A DNA stretch of 64,000 bases from Parapedobacter pyrenivorans (GTDB lineage: Bacteria > Bacteroidota > Bacteroidia > Sphingobacteriales > Sphingobacteriaceae): assembly GCF_014636865.1 (NCBI RefSeq), contig NZ_BMER01000001.1:732718-796717 (forward strand). The letters are read 5' to 3'. Positions 36,060-45,622 of the stretch are shown here, in pieces. The position numbers and the translations under genes were made by a program. Every line of letters begins with the position of its first letter. The first letter of the stretch is position 1. A model generated the notes under the pieces. It saw nothing but the letters and a program-made list of their open reading frames with translations, did not search any database and was not told where the DNA came from.

Positions 36060-36088
36060 AGCTCCGCCTGTGCGAATAAGCTGGTGCA
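36060..36088 (+). repeat. Copy of the DUF458 gene 3' end
   Basis: Twenty-eight of 29 bases match 26246-26274, the last codons of the DUF458 gene (reading SSACANKxVQ). The sequence before it has no similarity to that gene, and it then reads into a TGA two codons later. It is either a small duplicated remnant or a repeat that both places acquired. Confidence 0.6.
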
Positions 36089-36107
36089 ATGAAATTATTT
36101 ATAGGTG

Positions 36108-38090
36108 TTAATTTTTGATTAAATGCATGACCTGGCCACCACCTGCGGTCAAGGGTATGGTAATCACATCTTCATTTGTAACAGTCTTCAGTTCTATATT
36201 TACATCATTAGGATCGCTACTCACGTCAGCTCCATCGGTATAAAGCGTTGCTTTAAAAGTACCTTCAGGTAAAAAGTTCAATGGCACTTGTATCGTCCTA
36301 GCTTCAGTGTTATTTATCGTTCCGACGTACCAAGCTGCCCCTTTACGACGAGCCATGGTAACGAATTTATCAATCTCGGCATTAGGCACATGTGTTTCAT
36401 CCCATGCTGTCGGCACTTTTTGCAAGAATTCAAAGCCAGGCTGGCCCTCATACGCTTCGGGATAATCAGCTACCATATTCAGATAGCTTTCCAACACCAC
36501 GTACATGGCCAACATGTGACAACGAGTCCCTATCATCAGTGGTCTGGTATACTGCGTCTTAAACTTGGCTTCCGGAACAGCCCTGAATCCCCCTAAATGG
36601 TAATCTGCCGCTCCAGCCAGCAAACGCGTAAAAGCAATATCGAGATCGTGATCAGGGCTGACAGGCAACTCACTCCACTTGTTGAACTCGTAATTATGTG
36701 TCCCCTCCCGGGTAAATTCATTCGGATAAGTACGGTGCAGACCGGTCGGTTTATAGGCTCCGTGAAACTGGATGAACAGCTTGTGTTTCGCGGCTACATT
36801 CAGTATTTCTTCCTGGATGTTCACCATTTCCTGATCATCCCGCTCCAGGAAGTCAACCATCATTCCTTTTACACCCCATTTCTCAAATTGAGTAAACGCC
36901 TTTTCGAGATCAGGATAGATCGCCTTCCAGTGTACCCAAACATGGATATCAACGCCCTTTTCCTTTGCATAATCGCACACCTGCTGCATATTCAGACTCG
37001 GAACGGTTTGGGTAACATCGGTATGCGGCCCCACAACGCCATAACCCGCCGCGTCACTTTTGTACCATGCAAACCCACCGTAGCCAATTACAGAATGATA
37101 TTCGATATGATTACGGGCGCAGAAGTCTATATAATACTTGTTTGTTTCAAAATTAACGCCCGGCGGAAAAATAGTATCAGGGACAATATCTCCATTCCAC
37201 CAATGGAAAGAGGTCTTTCCCGGTTTTAGCCAAGACCAATCCGTTACCGGAGAGGGATCATTCAGGCTGGTCAGGATATTGGATTCTAGCAACTCACCGA
37301 TCCGGTCGCTGATCATCATTACCCGCCACGGCGTGCGATGCGGCAGTTGCGCCTTTACCTTTTCTGTTGTCTGTCCCTGCAATGGAGACAGCTGGCTTTT
37401 AAGGATGCCGTCGCGCTTAGTCAGGTACATACCTGCATAGTCCCTCAAATTTGCCTCCGTTATGGCCATATAGACGTTATCCGAAAATTCAAACAGGGCC
37501 GGCATATCCATCAAGGTGTCTGCTGGAATCTCACTTACGGAAAGTTTCTGATAAAATCCTTCATGGGTATTGTTGTAATTATCCCATAGCAACGCACGAA
37601 CCAATGGGTTACCCACAACATTAAATGAGCTGCCTTCATCCGTGAGTGTATAAGACGACCAGTTTTTTTGCTTAGGGAATTCGTACCTGAAGGCCAGACC
37701 GTCATCAAAAGCACGAATCACCAAGTGAAGCTGCCTTTCCGCTCCACCACGCTCTATCAACGGTATGATCACTTCATTATGCCGATCTCTTGCTGTCTTT
37801 GTTTTCCCAACGATCAGGTCATACGTTTCATCAACTTCGTCAAAACGGGCTTCCGGTCGTTTAAGATTTGTACCAAAACTACCACCCTCCTTAAATGACA
37901 TGCTCAATTCGGAATCTTTTATCAGCACTTTTCCTTTGTATGTTACCTGGTATACGGGCAAATTGTCCGTGAGTTTAAAAGCGAATACAATATTGCCGTC
38001 CGGCGAGGTAAGCTTGATGTTCCGTTGAGCGTATATGGGTATCGCAATCAATAGGCAAAAAAATAAAGTGAGTTTTTGTAGCATATTCAT
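36108..38090 (-). CDS. GH97 family alpha-glycosidase
   Basis: A 660-residue glycoside hydrolase family 97 enzyme with a Sec signal (MNMLQKLTLFFCLLIAIPIYAQ). The N-terminal beta-sandwich (IKLTSPDGNIVFAFKL) leads into a TIM barrel with FHWWNGDIV and GVKGMMVDFLERDDQEMV, then a C-terminal sandwich. The aspartate near residue 413 is where retaining alpha-galactosidase members of the family keep their nucleophile, whereas inverting alpha-glucosidases lack it, so a retaining alpha-galactosidase-like enzyme is the better guess. Residue numbering is by hand. It acts in the periplasm and may serve either neighbouring locus. Confidence 0.93.
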   Translation of the reverse strand: MNMLQKLTLFFCLLIAIPIYAQRNIKLTSPDGNIVFAFKLTDNLPVYQVTYKGKVLIKDSELSMSFKEGGSFGTNLKRPEARFDEVDETYDLIVGKTKTARDRHNEVIIPLIERGGAERQLHLVIRAFDDGLAFRYEFPKQKNWSSYTLTDEGSSFNVVGNPLVRALLWDNYNNTHEGFYQKLSVSEIPADTLMDMPALFEFSDNVYMAITEANLRDYAGMYLTKRDGILKSQLSPLQGQTTEKVKAQLPHRTPWRVMMISDRIGELLESNILTSLNDPSPVTDWSWLKPGKTSFHWWNGDIVPDTIFPPGVNFETNKYYIDFCARNHIEYHSVIGYGGFAWYKSDAAGYGVVGPHTDVTQTVPSLNMQQVCDYAKEKGVDIHVWVHWKAIYPDLEKAFTQFEKWGVKGMMVDFLERDDQEMVNIQEEILNVAAKHKLFIQFHGAYKPTGLHRTYPNEFTREGTHNYEFNKWSELPVSPDHDLDIAFTRLLAGAADYHLGGFRAVPEAKFKTQYTRPLMIGTRCHMLAMYVVLESYLNMVADYPEAYEGQPGFEFLQKVPTAWDETHVPNAEIDKFVTMARRKGAAWYVGTINNTEARTIQVPLNFLPEGTFKATLYTDGADVSSDPNDVNIELKTVTNEDVITIPLTAGGGQVMHLIKN

Positions 38091-38252
38091 GTTTTAATCC
38101 AAGTCTGGCATCGGCGAAATTTAGACAAACTTCATCGGACTTAAAAATTATAAAGTCCGTTTGTGTCAAAAAGACAATAGTCAGAAAGGATTTTCTGGAA
38201 AACAACAGTTCCAAACACAAAAACAGCAACAAGGTAATCGCAAAATGAGCGA

Positions 38253-39302
38253 TTAATATTTTCCCGCGTCTATCCAGCTTTGGAAATCCTGCCAGTTGTA
38301 GTAGTGAAACGTCATGCCGTTGCTCATGGCCACAAACAGCCCTTTGGGATAAAGGCCTCCCAAATTGACTGCCGTCACATCTGCACCGTCACATTCGACA
38401 GTGGATACGGGCACCTCGGCAAGCAGCTCGTGTTGGTGCGGCTTACCCTGAAAGCCTTCACGTGGATACACGATAAACGTATTGGCTTGCTGATTTGACA
38501 CCAGGATGTAGCCGGTACTATCACTGCTTTTATAAATGGCTATGCCTTCGTGGTCATCTTTTACCGCGCCCTGAGCGAATAGTGCCAGCTCGCCGTCGTT
38601 TCCCGCATCGGGGTCAGCGTGGTATTTCCTTACACCAACCCCCTCGTCCGAATAATAGACATATCCAAGCTCATTGTCCACGGCGATGGCTTCTATTTCC
38701 TTCTTTCCGCTATATTTTCCAAACCGGCGGACCACCGTAGCGGTTGCCGTTCCTGTTGATCCGTCCAACCGATATTGCCAGAGGTATCCATCCTGTGGCC
38801 CTGATTTTCTTCCCACAATTGCAAAAATGGCCGAATCTGCTTTCCGCGTATATAACGCGATTCCCATGGGTGCCTTTTCTTCCTCTCCTTCAAACACGGG
38901 GATTCCTCCGTTATCGATCGCGGTCAAATCTGGCAAACGGAATATCCTGATTTGATTATTTTCTCGTTCAGTCAATACAGCAACATCGATTAACGCATCA
39001 CCATACTGTAGACCGTAGGCAATGTCTACATTGTTTGGACGCTTTAGGCCTGTTACTTTGTTAACAATGTTTCCATCCAGATCGTAAGCGAACAAACCAC
39101 CGTCACTATCCTTATCCGTGCCTACAATGAGACTTTTGGATGAATCAATCGGATTGATCCAAATAGCTGGGTCGTCAGTATCGTGGGGTGTCGGTTGTGT
39201 AATTACAATTGGTTTCAGTGCATCTGCTCGAACGGGAGCCAGCCCCTCGTTGCAACTTAAGGCGACTAATGCCGTACCCGTCAGTCCGATTATTCTCCTC
39301 AT
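38253..39302 (-). CDS. Beta-propeller phytase (3-phytase), lipoprotein
   Basis: A 349-residue beta-propeller phytase that releases phosphate from phytate with calcium. The signal ends in the lipobox TGTALVALSC (Cys at about residue 17). Family motifs are DTDDPAIWINPIDSSKSLIVGTDK-like sequence at residues 40-65, KRPNNVDIAYGL, and IAVDNELGYVYYSDEGVGVRKY, the last giving acidic calcium ligands. It follows a TonB-dependent receptor gene by 43 bp on the same strand, which suggests a phosphate- or inositol-phosphate-scavenging pair. Confidence 0.93.
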   Translation of the reverse strand: MRRIIGLTGTALVALSCNEGLAPVRADALKPIVITQPTPHDTDDPAIWINPIDSSKSLIVGTDKDSDGGLFAYDLDGNIVNKVTGLKRPNNVDIAYGLQYGDALIDVAVLTERENNQIRIFRLPDLTAIDNGGIPVFEGEEEKAPMGIALYTRKADSAIFAIVGRKSGPQDGYLWQYRLDGSTGTATATVVRRFGKYSGKKEIEAIAVDNELGYVYYSDEGVGVRKYHADPDAGNDGELALFAQGAVKDDHEGIAIYKSSDSTGYILVSNQQANTFIVYPREGFQGKPHQHELLAEVPVSTVECDGADVTAVNLGGLYPKGLFVAMSNGMTFHYYNWQDFQSWIDAGKY

Positions 39303-39345
39303 ATCAGATTCATTTTGTTAATAAAGATAAATTGTTTGGTTTTAA

Positions 39346-42198
39346 TCACAAGTCCAATTTTAAGCCCAAATTGTACCGTGGGCGATAGTATTCCATTTGC
39401 ATAGTACGTGAAGCAATTCCTTGATAATAGCGCAAGGGCTGGTTCGTGAGGTTATTTGCCTCTCCGAACAAACGCAGGTTTTTGGTAATGCGATAAGATG
39501 CATTCGCGTCCAGAAACGTTTGCTGGTCATAGTAACGATCCTCAAAAGCATTGCCCCCGAGTTCATCCAAGTAGGCGGCCGCATAATTGAGTGATAACCG
39601 TGCACTGAAGCGTTGATTCTCCCAAGAAATTGATGCATTGAGCATGTGAGGGGCAGTACCGGGTAAACTTAGCCCTGTGCGCTCTTCTCCATCTTCGTTG
39701 GTGATTCCTTTTGCACTCGATTCGGTAAACGTATAGTTGACATACAAACCGAAACCCTTCAGGAATTTATTCGAGAAAAAGTCCAATTGCCGTTGGAAAG
39801 CCAGTTCGAATCCATACACCTGTACATTCTCGCCATTCTGGGCTTGTACAAATGTCCAGTTTGCTCCGGCGGGAATGGGGTTGCTGAGGTCTGCGAAATC
39901 CCGGCCGAATTTTTCAGTTGTATATTGTTCGTCCCGCTTGTTGTAAATGAAATCATCAATGCTTTTGTAGAAAGTACCACCAGACACCAGGCCAATCGAA
40001 CGGAAATAATACTCACCCATCAAATCAAAATTCCAAGCATAGGATGCAGCAAGATCGGGATTCCCCGCAAACAGCTCGTCATCGCTCGGACGCGAATCAA
40101 CATAAGGCGCCAGGGCATAATAATTTGGCCGGGCGATGCCTGTGGTAAATGCCGCATGAAGCACCAAGTTGGCAGATGGATTATACTTGAAACTTAAGTT
40201 AGGCAGTATATTTACATAGCTATTCTCCACCTTGCGTTGGCCTTCCAGGTCTTCTTCATTTTCGATGATGTTGCCCGTATAAGTAATCCCGGTTCGTTCA
40301 ACGCGAGCACCTAGGATCATCGATAGCTTATTACTAAAGTCCTGGTCCCAACGTAAGTACCCCGCCACAATGTTTTCTTTCGCGTGGTAGTTTGCCGCTA
40401 GGTACTCAGTAGGGTCAGCTTCTGGCTCAAACTGCGCAGCATCCGTCAACGGCAGCCCACTCAGGAAATCCCTCGATGGGAGGATACCGATGGCATATTT
40501 ATCATCCGGATTCCATCGCATTCCGCGCAGATCGTTGACAGGAATCTGGTCGAGGTCGAAATTGATGTTACCAATCGGTGTATACTCGTAGAAGGTATTG
40601 TTCCGGTCTTTGGATTTCAGACGTACCCTGCCACCAAATCGCAGACGACCTTTCTGACCGGACACCACGTTCAAGGGTACTCGGAAATTCAATTTAGCAC
40701 CGAACTCCTCCTCCACCGTCTTCTCGTTTTGTTCAGTTACTTTATCAAAGTCATAATCAGCCAACGCCGGATTATTTACATAGGTAAGTAAAGGTCGTCT
40801 CGTTGGGCCAAAATTGCTATGGAAGGCGATACCGGGTTCCTCTTCTGGCTCATCTTCATCAAATGGGATTTCATATTCAACGTACCGCTCGTTGGGTCGA
40901 TATTCGCTCGCCCTGGCGAAGTTGGCGGACCAATCCATATCCAGCGATGGCCCAAAAAGATGGTTACCTCCCAGGCTATAATTTTGCACGCGTTGCTCTT
41001 CCAACCGCCGTTGTTTTACCCGGTTGGTATTAATACCACCTTTGGTTTCCAATGACATCGCACCTTGATAGCCAACGATGTTATCGTTCGCATCATAAGT
41101 GGGTATCAGATCCTTTGCATTCCAACGAAATCGGTTTTCCCAATCATCACGCCAATTGTACATGGCATTGATATACAACGAATGACTGGGGTTCAATTGA
41201 AAATCGAATGCCGCGGCCACGCTCCGTCTGGTACGACGTACATCGTATTTGCGGATGTCCTGTTCTTCAATATACACATTCCCAAAATCATCTTCAGCCC
41301 ATACTGCTTCTACATTATCGGAACCATAGTCGTTGTCGTTGTACGAACCGCTGAGTACCATGCCGACATTATTATTGGCAAATCGATTGCCGTATACAAA
41401 TGCACCGGTATAGGCAGCTTTCTCGCGAATGGGATTATAGCCACCACCGATCGTGGCTGATATCCGTTGGCCGTTGGGGGCGGCTCTTGTCACCAAATTC
41501 ACCGATCCTCCTATCGCATCGGCATCCATATCCGGCGTCAGTGTTTTATTCACGACGATGGTTTGGATCATATCTGCAGGAATCAGGTCCATCTGTACGT
41601 TTCGGTTATCACCTTCTGCTGAAGGAATACGGTCGCCGTTCAGCGTCACTGAATTTAAGGACGGTGCCAAACCACGCACAATGATGTTGCGTGCTTCGCC
41701 CTGATCATTCTGCATGGTAATTCCGGGTACCCGTTTCAGTGCGTCACCGATATTGGCATCAGGAAAACGCCCCACTTGATCAGCACTGATTACGTTCGTA
41801 ATATTGGGATTGTTTTTCTGCTGGTTCAGTGCGGCGGCCTGCCCCCGCAAGCGATCGCCCATGACTACCACTTCGCCAAGTTCGGTACCACCTGCTTCCA
41901 AAGCAAAGCCCAACTCCGTGTTCTGTCCAGATTGTACCGTTACCGTAGCCGTTTGCGTACGATACCCAAGATAATTCACAGCTACTTCATAAGTACCGGC
42001 CGGTATACCCAGAAATTCATAGTCGCCCGTCTGTGTAGAAATCGTGTAGCGGTTGTTTGTGGTAATTCGAAGTGTGGCACCGGGCAATGATAGCCGAGTT
42101 GCATGGTCGATAACCCGCCCTGAAATCACGCCACTTTGCTGTGCAACGCCGGGCAAGAAAAACAACGCAACAAAAAAAAGTGTAAATAGGTATCGCAT
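39346..42198 (-). CDS. TonB-dependent receptor (outer-membrane transporter)
   Basis: A 950-residue TonB-dependent receptor beginning MRYLFTLFFVALFFLPGVA, a Sec signal. A carboxypeptidase-regulatory-like domain (GVISGRVIDHATRLSLPGATLRI) precedes the plug (ISADQVGRFPDANIGDALKRVPGI) and a 22-strand barrel that ends YNLGLKLDL. It is of the TonB-dependent receptor type rather than SusC, since no SusD gene is next to it. The ATG at 42198 is chosen over a TTG six codons upstream because the signal peptide starts there. Its operon partner is the phytase, so inositol phosphates or metal-phytate are possible ligands. Confidence 0.93.
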   Translation of the reverse strand: MRYLFTLFFVALFFLPGVAQQSGVISGRVIDHATRLSLPGATLRITTNNRYTISTQTGDYEFLGIPAGTYEVAVNYLGYRTQTATVTVQSGQNTELGFALEAGGTELGEVVVMGDRLRGQAAALNQQKNNPNITNVISADQVGRFPDANIGDALKRVPGITMQNDQGEARNIIVRGLAPSLNSVTLNGDRIPSAEGDNRNVQMDLIPADMIQTIVVNKTLTPDMDADAIGGSVNLVTRAAPNGQRISATIGGGYNPIREKAAYTGAFVYGNRFANNNVGMVLSGSYNDNDYGSDNVEAVWAEDDFGNVYIEEQDIRKYDVRRTRRSVAAAFDFQLNPSHSLYINAMYNWRDDWENRFRWNAKDLIPTYDANDNIVGYQGAMSLETKGGINTNRVKQRRLEEQRVQNYSLGGNHLFGPSLDMDWSANFARASEYRPNERYVEYEIPFDEDEPEEEPGIAFHSNFGPTRRPLLTYVNNPALADYDFDKVTEQNEKTVEEEFGAKLNFRVPLNVVSGQKGRLRFGGRVRLKSKDRNNTFYEYTPIGNINFDLDQIPVNDLRGMRWNPDDKYAIGILPSRDFLSGLPLTDAAQFEPEADPTEYLAANYHAKENIVAGYLRWDQDFSNKLSMILGARVERTGITYTGNIIENEEDLEGQRKVENSYVNILPNLSFKYNPSANLVLHAAFTTGIARPNYYALAPYVDSRPSDDELFAGNPDLAASYAWNFDLMGEYYFRSIGLVSGGTFYKSIDDFIYNKRDEQYTTEKFGRDFADLSNPIPAGANWTFVQAQNGENVQVYGFELAFQRQLDFFSNKFLKGFGLYVNYTFTESSAKGITNEDGEERTGLSLPGTAPHMLNASISWENQRFSARLSLNYAAAYLDELGGNAFEDRYYDQQTFLDANASYRITKNLRLFGEANNLTNQPLRYYQGIASRTMQMEYYRPRYNLGLKLDL

Positions 42199-42303
42199 AG
42201 TTAATTTTTTTTGCAATACTATTTCACTCAGATTAACTAACCGTTATCCGTAAATCAATTAATGAATCAATTTGGTTTTTTAGCTCGGGCTATAGCTCCC
42301 AGG

Positions 42304-42352
42304 AATACACCAATATATCGCCCGGAGCTACCGACAACTTATTGATGTACGC
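42304..42352 (-). repeat. 49-bp diverged repeat, copy B (coding-like)
   Basis: The partner of 35934-35982. On the minus strand it lies directly after the TAA of the fusion-lipoprotein gene, in the same reading frame, and encodes AYINKLSVAPGDILVY followed by SWEL and a stop. It does not resemble the preceding copper domain and so is more likely a leftover gene end than a read-through extension. Confidence 0.5.
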
Positions 42353-42367
42353 GGTTGACAGCAGTAT

Positions 42368-45300
42368 TTATTGTACTTTTAAGATACCCTGCATGATCCG
42401 CCAATGGCCGGGGAAGGTGCAGATAAACGGGTAATCCCCCGGAGCATCCGGCGCCTCGAAATCCAATTGATACGTCTCTCCAGCATTGACCAGCGGCGTG
42501 GCAAAGAGCACCTCCGGCATATCGGGCACGAACTGCTTTTCGTAGCCATCCGCCAGGCTGGCCATGCCATCGGCAGCTGTACCCACCTTTTCTGTATCCC
42601 CCGGCTTCACCACCACGATGTTGTGTGGCATCTGGTCGCTGTTGTCGAATAGCAACGATACCGATTTGCCTGCTGAAACGGTAAGCACTTCCTGATCGAA
42701 GGCCATTTTGCCGGGCAAAGCCTTGAGGTGTAGCACAACTTCCCCCAGTTCCTGTTCGGGCTTTTTGGCTGCAGCTTGGTCGACCGCTGACTGCGGCTCC
42801 AGGATATCCCGGTTGTTATCGTGAAACCGCTCCACGGCAACCGCGCCTTCCAGTTGCTCGAAGTCGCCCGCGGATAGCGGATCGACACCATATTTGCCAT
42901 GACCGGGGTCGTCAGTGATGAAGCCCGGCACCTGCAATTCTTTTGCGGAGGCAAGTGGCCGAAGCAACGCATACGCCTTCTCTGGCTCATCGGCCAGGAA
43001 GCGCTTGTCTTTCCTGAACATCTCCATCCACACCGGCTTCAGGTGTTTGAAGGATTCTCCCAGTGCATAACCGATGTAATCGTCTACGGGCAATTCGGTC
43101 GCCGCGAGCAGCGCCCTCACCGTTCCTTCCGTTTCGAAATGACTTAATGCCGCAATCGCCTCCAGCCGTACCCGGGGCGAGGGGTCTTCAGACATGGCGA
43201 CGAGCCTGTCGTGGAAGTCGCTGATCCCGTCCGACCAGTATCGCAACACGCGCGTGGCCGCCGCACGGACATGATGGTCTTTACTGGCCAGCAGTTCGTC
43301 CAGAAGCCCTTTGTTAACTACGTTGAATTGCTGGTAGACCCAAAGGCCCTCCAGCCGATGCTGTTCTACTTCCGGTTCCTTGGTGTTCAGACCGGCAATC
43401 CAATCCTTCACAGCGGGGAGCACCTCATCGGCCGCGAACTCGCGCAGTTGCCGCCTCGCGCGGTAACGCGTACGGTCCTCTGGGGTTTTGAGTTGGTCAA
43501 GTAGTCCGTCGATGCCCATGCGGCTTAGGTCGACCGGCGCCAATGTGGGCTTATCCTTATGGGTGATCCGCCAGATACGGCCACGCGTATGGTCCCGCAA
43601 CGGATCGCGGAATGCCTGCTCACCATGCTGGATAATCGGATCATACCAATCCACCACGTACAGCGCACCGTCTGGACCAAACTGCAGGTCAACCGGACGG
43701 AAATTGGGATCTTTAGACTGCAACAGCGGTGTGATCTCATGAGCCACGATGCCACTCCCCTCTTCCAATACCTTGTGCTGCCGGATGCCCTGGAAACCAA
43801 TGAATGTATTGAACAGTACATTGCCCTGTGCGCTGTCAGGGAAGGCCCGGCTCGATATGATTTCAATGCCGCATGTCTTCGGCTTGGATGACGTGGTCAG
43901 GAAGTCTTTCATGCCCATATGCTTCTTCGGGTAGTCAATGGCCACCGTGAGCGGCGGGGCGAAGTAGTTCATTCCCGTAGACACATCGGCAATGAGGTGC
44001 GTTCCGTCACGGGTGAACACATTGCCCCAGGGATTGGCGTACGGATAAGAGATGTATTCGTCAAATTTCATTGTTCGCGGTTCATACCGCCAGGTATTGC
44101 CGTAAGCACCCCGGCGTGGTCCGTATGGCGTCTCCACCTGGGTGTGCAGGAAGGTTCCCATGTGCATGTACAGTGCCCCGTCGGGTCCCCATTCATACGT
44201 ATTGAGTGTATGATGGGAATCCTCCGTTCCGAAACCCGAGAGCAGTGTCTGCCGTGTGTCGGCATGGCCGTCACCGTCGGTATCTTTCAGGAACACAAAG
44301 TCCGGCGCCTGGGTAAGGTATACCCCACCGTCACCCAGCTCGAAGCCGAGTGGCAAGTAAAGGCTGTCGGCAAACACGGTGTGCGTGTCGGCCCTGCCGT
44401 CGCCATCGGTATCTTCCAGTACAATGATCTTGTCATTGGGTGGATTTCCGGGTGTGTAATGCGGGTATGCCGGCATGGTGGCCGCCCACAGCCTGCCCTG
44501 GGCGTCGAACGTAATCGATACCGGGTTAGCCAGCGGGAAGTCCAGTTCGGAAGCAAAGAGCTCGATCTCATAGCCTTCCTGCAACACGAACTGCGATTTG
44601 GCAATCTCCAAGTCCTTCGCTGTGGTAAGCGTACGGGCCTGTTTTCCTTCATCCGCTTCGGAATCGATGATCTTCTTGACGTTATCCCAGTCCACCGCCG
44701 CACCCTCACTAGCGTTCGCCCAAATCATACTATCGAGGCGGACAACCATCCGGTCGATGTCCTGCAGCTCGGTGGGCAGCGACCCACCGCCCGCCCATTC
44801 GCGACGCCGACCGTAGATGTATTCACCGTTTTGGGCCTTGTGCCGGTAAAAGAAATGCCTGTTCTTCGTGGCCACCAGTTCTTTCAACGCGGCCACATGC
44901 GAATCTTCAGGCCAACTGGTTAGCGGTAGATCCAGCATTTCGGCCATCAGGCCGCTCACAATCCGGTATCCACTATCATTCAGGTGGATGCCGTTCGTTG
45001 TCAACGAATCATCCCCCGCTTCCATCAGTTTCTTGGTAGGGGCATACAGGTCGATAAAGGGAATATCCAGCGACCGGGCCACCTCCCGCATACCGCGGGT
45101 GTAAGCCTTCAGATTCCTATTGTGCTCAGTGGGGTCGGGAAGGAAGCCTCCAAGCTTTTCATGCGCGATCGGCGACACCAGAATGACCTGGGGAGGGGTC
45201 TTGCCATCATAGCTGTGCGCCTGCATGCCCGAAAGCAGACCGCGCAGGTCTTCCTTGAAAGCATCCAAGCTATCCAGCCCCTTAAACGCTTCGTTCATGC

Positions 45301-45622
45301 CGAAGCATGCAATGATCACGTTGGCACCCTGCTGGTGGAGATGCTCGTCGAGTGTGCCGAAATTCAGGGGACGCGGACGCAGGCGGACTTCATCGGCACT
45401 CCAACCCAGGTTCCTCACCCGGAGGTTGTGCTCCGGGAAACTCCGGTACAGCAGTGTCTCGAAATAATTGCTCCGCTGCAACCCCTCGGCAAATGAATTA
45501 CCGATGATCACGATGCTGCTGTTCGGTGCCGGCGTAAGTGGCCGTATCTCCGCCTCCTGCTGGCAGGATAAAAATGAAATAAGGAGGGCGATCACCAAAC
45601 CGTAACTTAAGGCTCTTTTCAT
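42368..45622 (-). CDS. SGNH hydrolase / PVC-type beta-propeller / HEAT / cupredoxin fusion lipoprotein
   Basis: A 1084-residue lipoprotein (MKRALSYGLVIALLISFLSC, Cys at about residue 20). Domains in order: an SGNH/GDSL-like hydrolase at about 35-240 (IVIIGNSFAEGL, FGMNEAF, NGIHLNDSGY); a PVC-type dehydrogenase-like beta-propeller at about 340-680 (DTDGDGRADTHTVFADSL, FGPDGALYVVDWYDP); HEAT-like helices at about 690-880; and a C-terminal cupredoxin with type-1 copper ligands His1000, Cys1068, His1073 and Met1077 (MPHNIVV; ICTFPGHWRIM). Planctomycete-type relatives usually end in a CxxCH cytochrome c; no CxxCH exists here. The ATG at 45622 is chosen over an upstream TTG because it opens the lipoprotein signal. 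Probable role: periplasmic oxidation of a sugar or related substrate with electron transfer through copper; inferred. Confidence 0.85.
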   Translation of the reverse strand: MKRALSYGLVIALLISFLSCQQEAEIRPLTPAPNSSIVIIGNSFAEGLQRSNYFETLLYRSFPEHNLRVRNLGWSADEVRLRPRPLNFGTLDEHLHQQGANVIIACFGMNEAFKGLDSLDAFKEDLRGLLSGMQAHSYDGKTPPQVILVSPIAHEKLGGFLPDPTEHNRNLKAYTRGMREVARSLDIPFIDLYAPTKKLMEAGDDSLTTNGIHLNDSGYRIVSGLMAEMLDLPLTSWPEDSHVAALKELVATKNRHFFYRHKAQNGEYIYGRRREWAGGGSLPTELQDIDRMVVRLDSMIWANASEGAAVDWDNVKKIIDSEADEGKQARTLTTAKDLEIAKSQFVLQEGYEIELFASELDFPLANPVSITFDAQGRLWAATMPAYPHYTPGNPPNDKIIVLEDTDGDGRADTHTVFADSLYLPLGFELGDGGVYLTQAPDFVFLKDTDGDGHADTRQTLLSGFGTEDSHHTLNTYEWGPDGALYMHMGTFLHTQVETPYGPRRGAYGNTWRYEPRTMKFDEYISYPYANPWGNVFTRDGTHLIADVSTGMNYFAPPLTVAIDYPKKHMGMKDFLTTSSKPKTCGIEIISSRAFPDSAQGNVLFNTFIGFQGIRQHKVLEEGSGIVAHEITPLLQSKDPNFRPVDLQFGPDGALYVVDWYDPIIQHGEQAFRDPLRDHTRGRIWRITHKDKPTLAPVDLSRMGIDGLLDQLKTPEDRTRYRARRQLREFAADEVLPAVKDWIAGLNTKEPEVEQHRLEGLWVYQQFNVVNKGLLDELLASKDHHVRAAATRVLRYWSDGISDFHDRLVAMSEDPSPRVRLEAIAALSHFETEGTVRALLAATELPVDDYIGYALGESFKHLKPVWMEMFRKDKRFLADEPEKAYALLRPLASAKELQVPGFITDDPGHGKYGVDPLSAGDFEQLEGAVAVERFHDNNRDILEPQSAVDQAAAKKPEQELGEVVLHLKALPGKMAFDQEVLTVSAGKSVSLLFDNSDQMPHNIVVVKPGDTEKVGTAADGMASLADGYEKQFVPDMPEVLFATPLVNAGETYQLDFEAPDAPGDYPFICTFPGHWRIMQGILKVQ

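Larger units (their letters stand above)
35750..36107. other. 358-bp intergenic region with gene-end fragments
   Basis: No intact gene is seen. The part next to the sigma gene holds its promoter. The remainder contains a 49-bp segment (35934-35982) about 75% identical to 42304-42352 and a 29-bp segment (36060-36088) nearly identical to the end of the DUF458 gene. The rest is without recognisable features. Confidence 0.6.

Noticed and set aside
36597-37229. Open frame of 210 codons on the plus strand
   Set aside because: Antisense to the conserved GH97 gene, and no recognisable protein features.
42304-42367. Read-through extension of the copper fusion protein by about 23 residues after its TAA
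   Set aside because: The frame is the same, but the copper domain is already complete and a related segment lies elsewhere without that gene.
43919-44923. Long open frame (334 codons) on the plus strand
   Set aside because: It is the antisense shadow of the PVC-type gene, with arginine- and valine-rich sequence and no family features.
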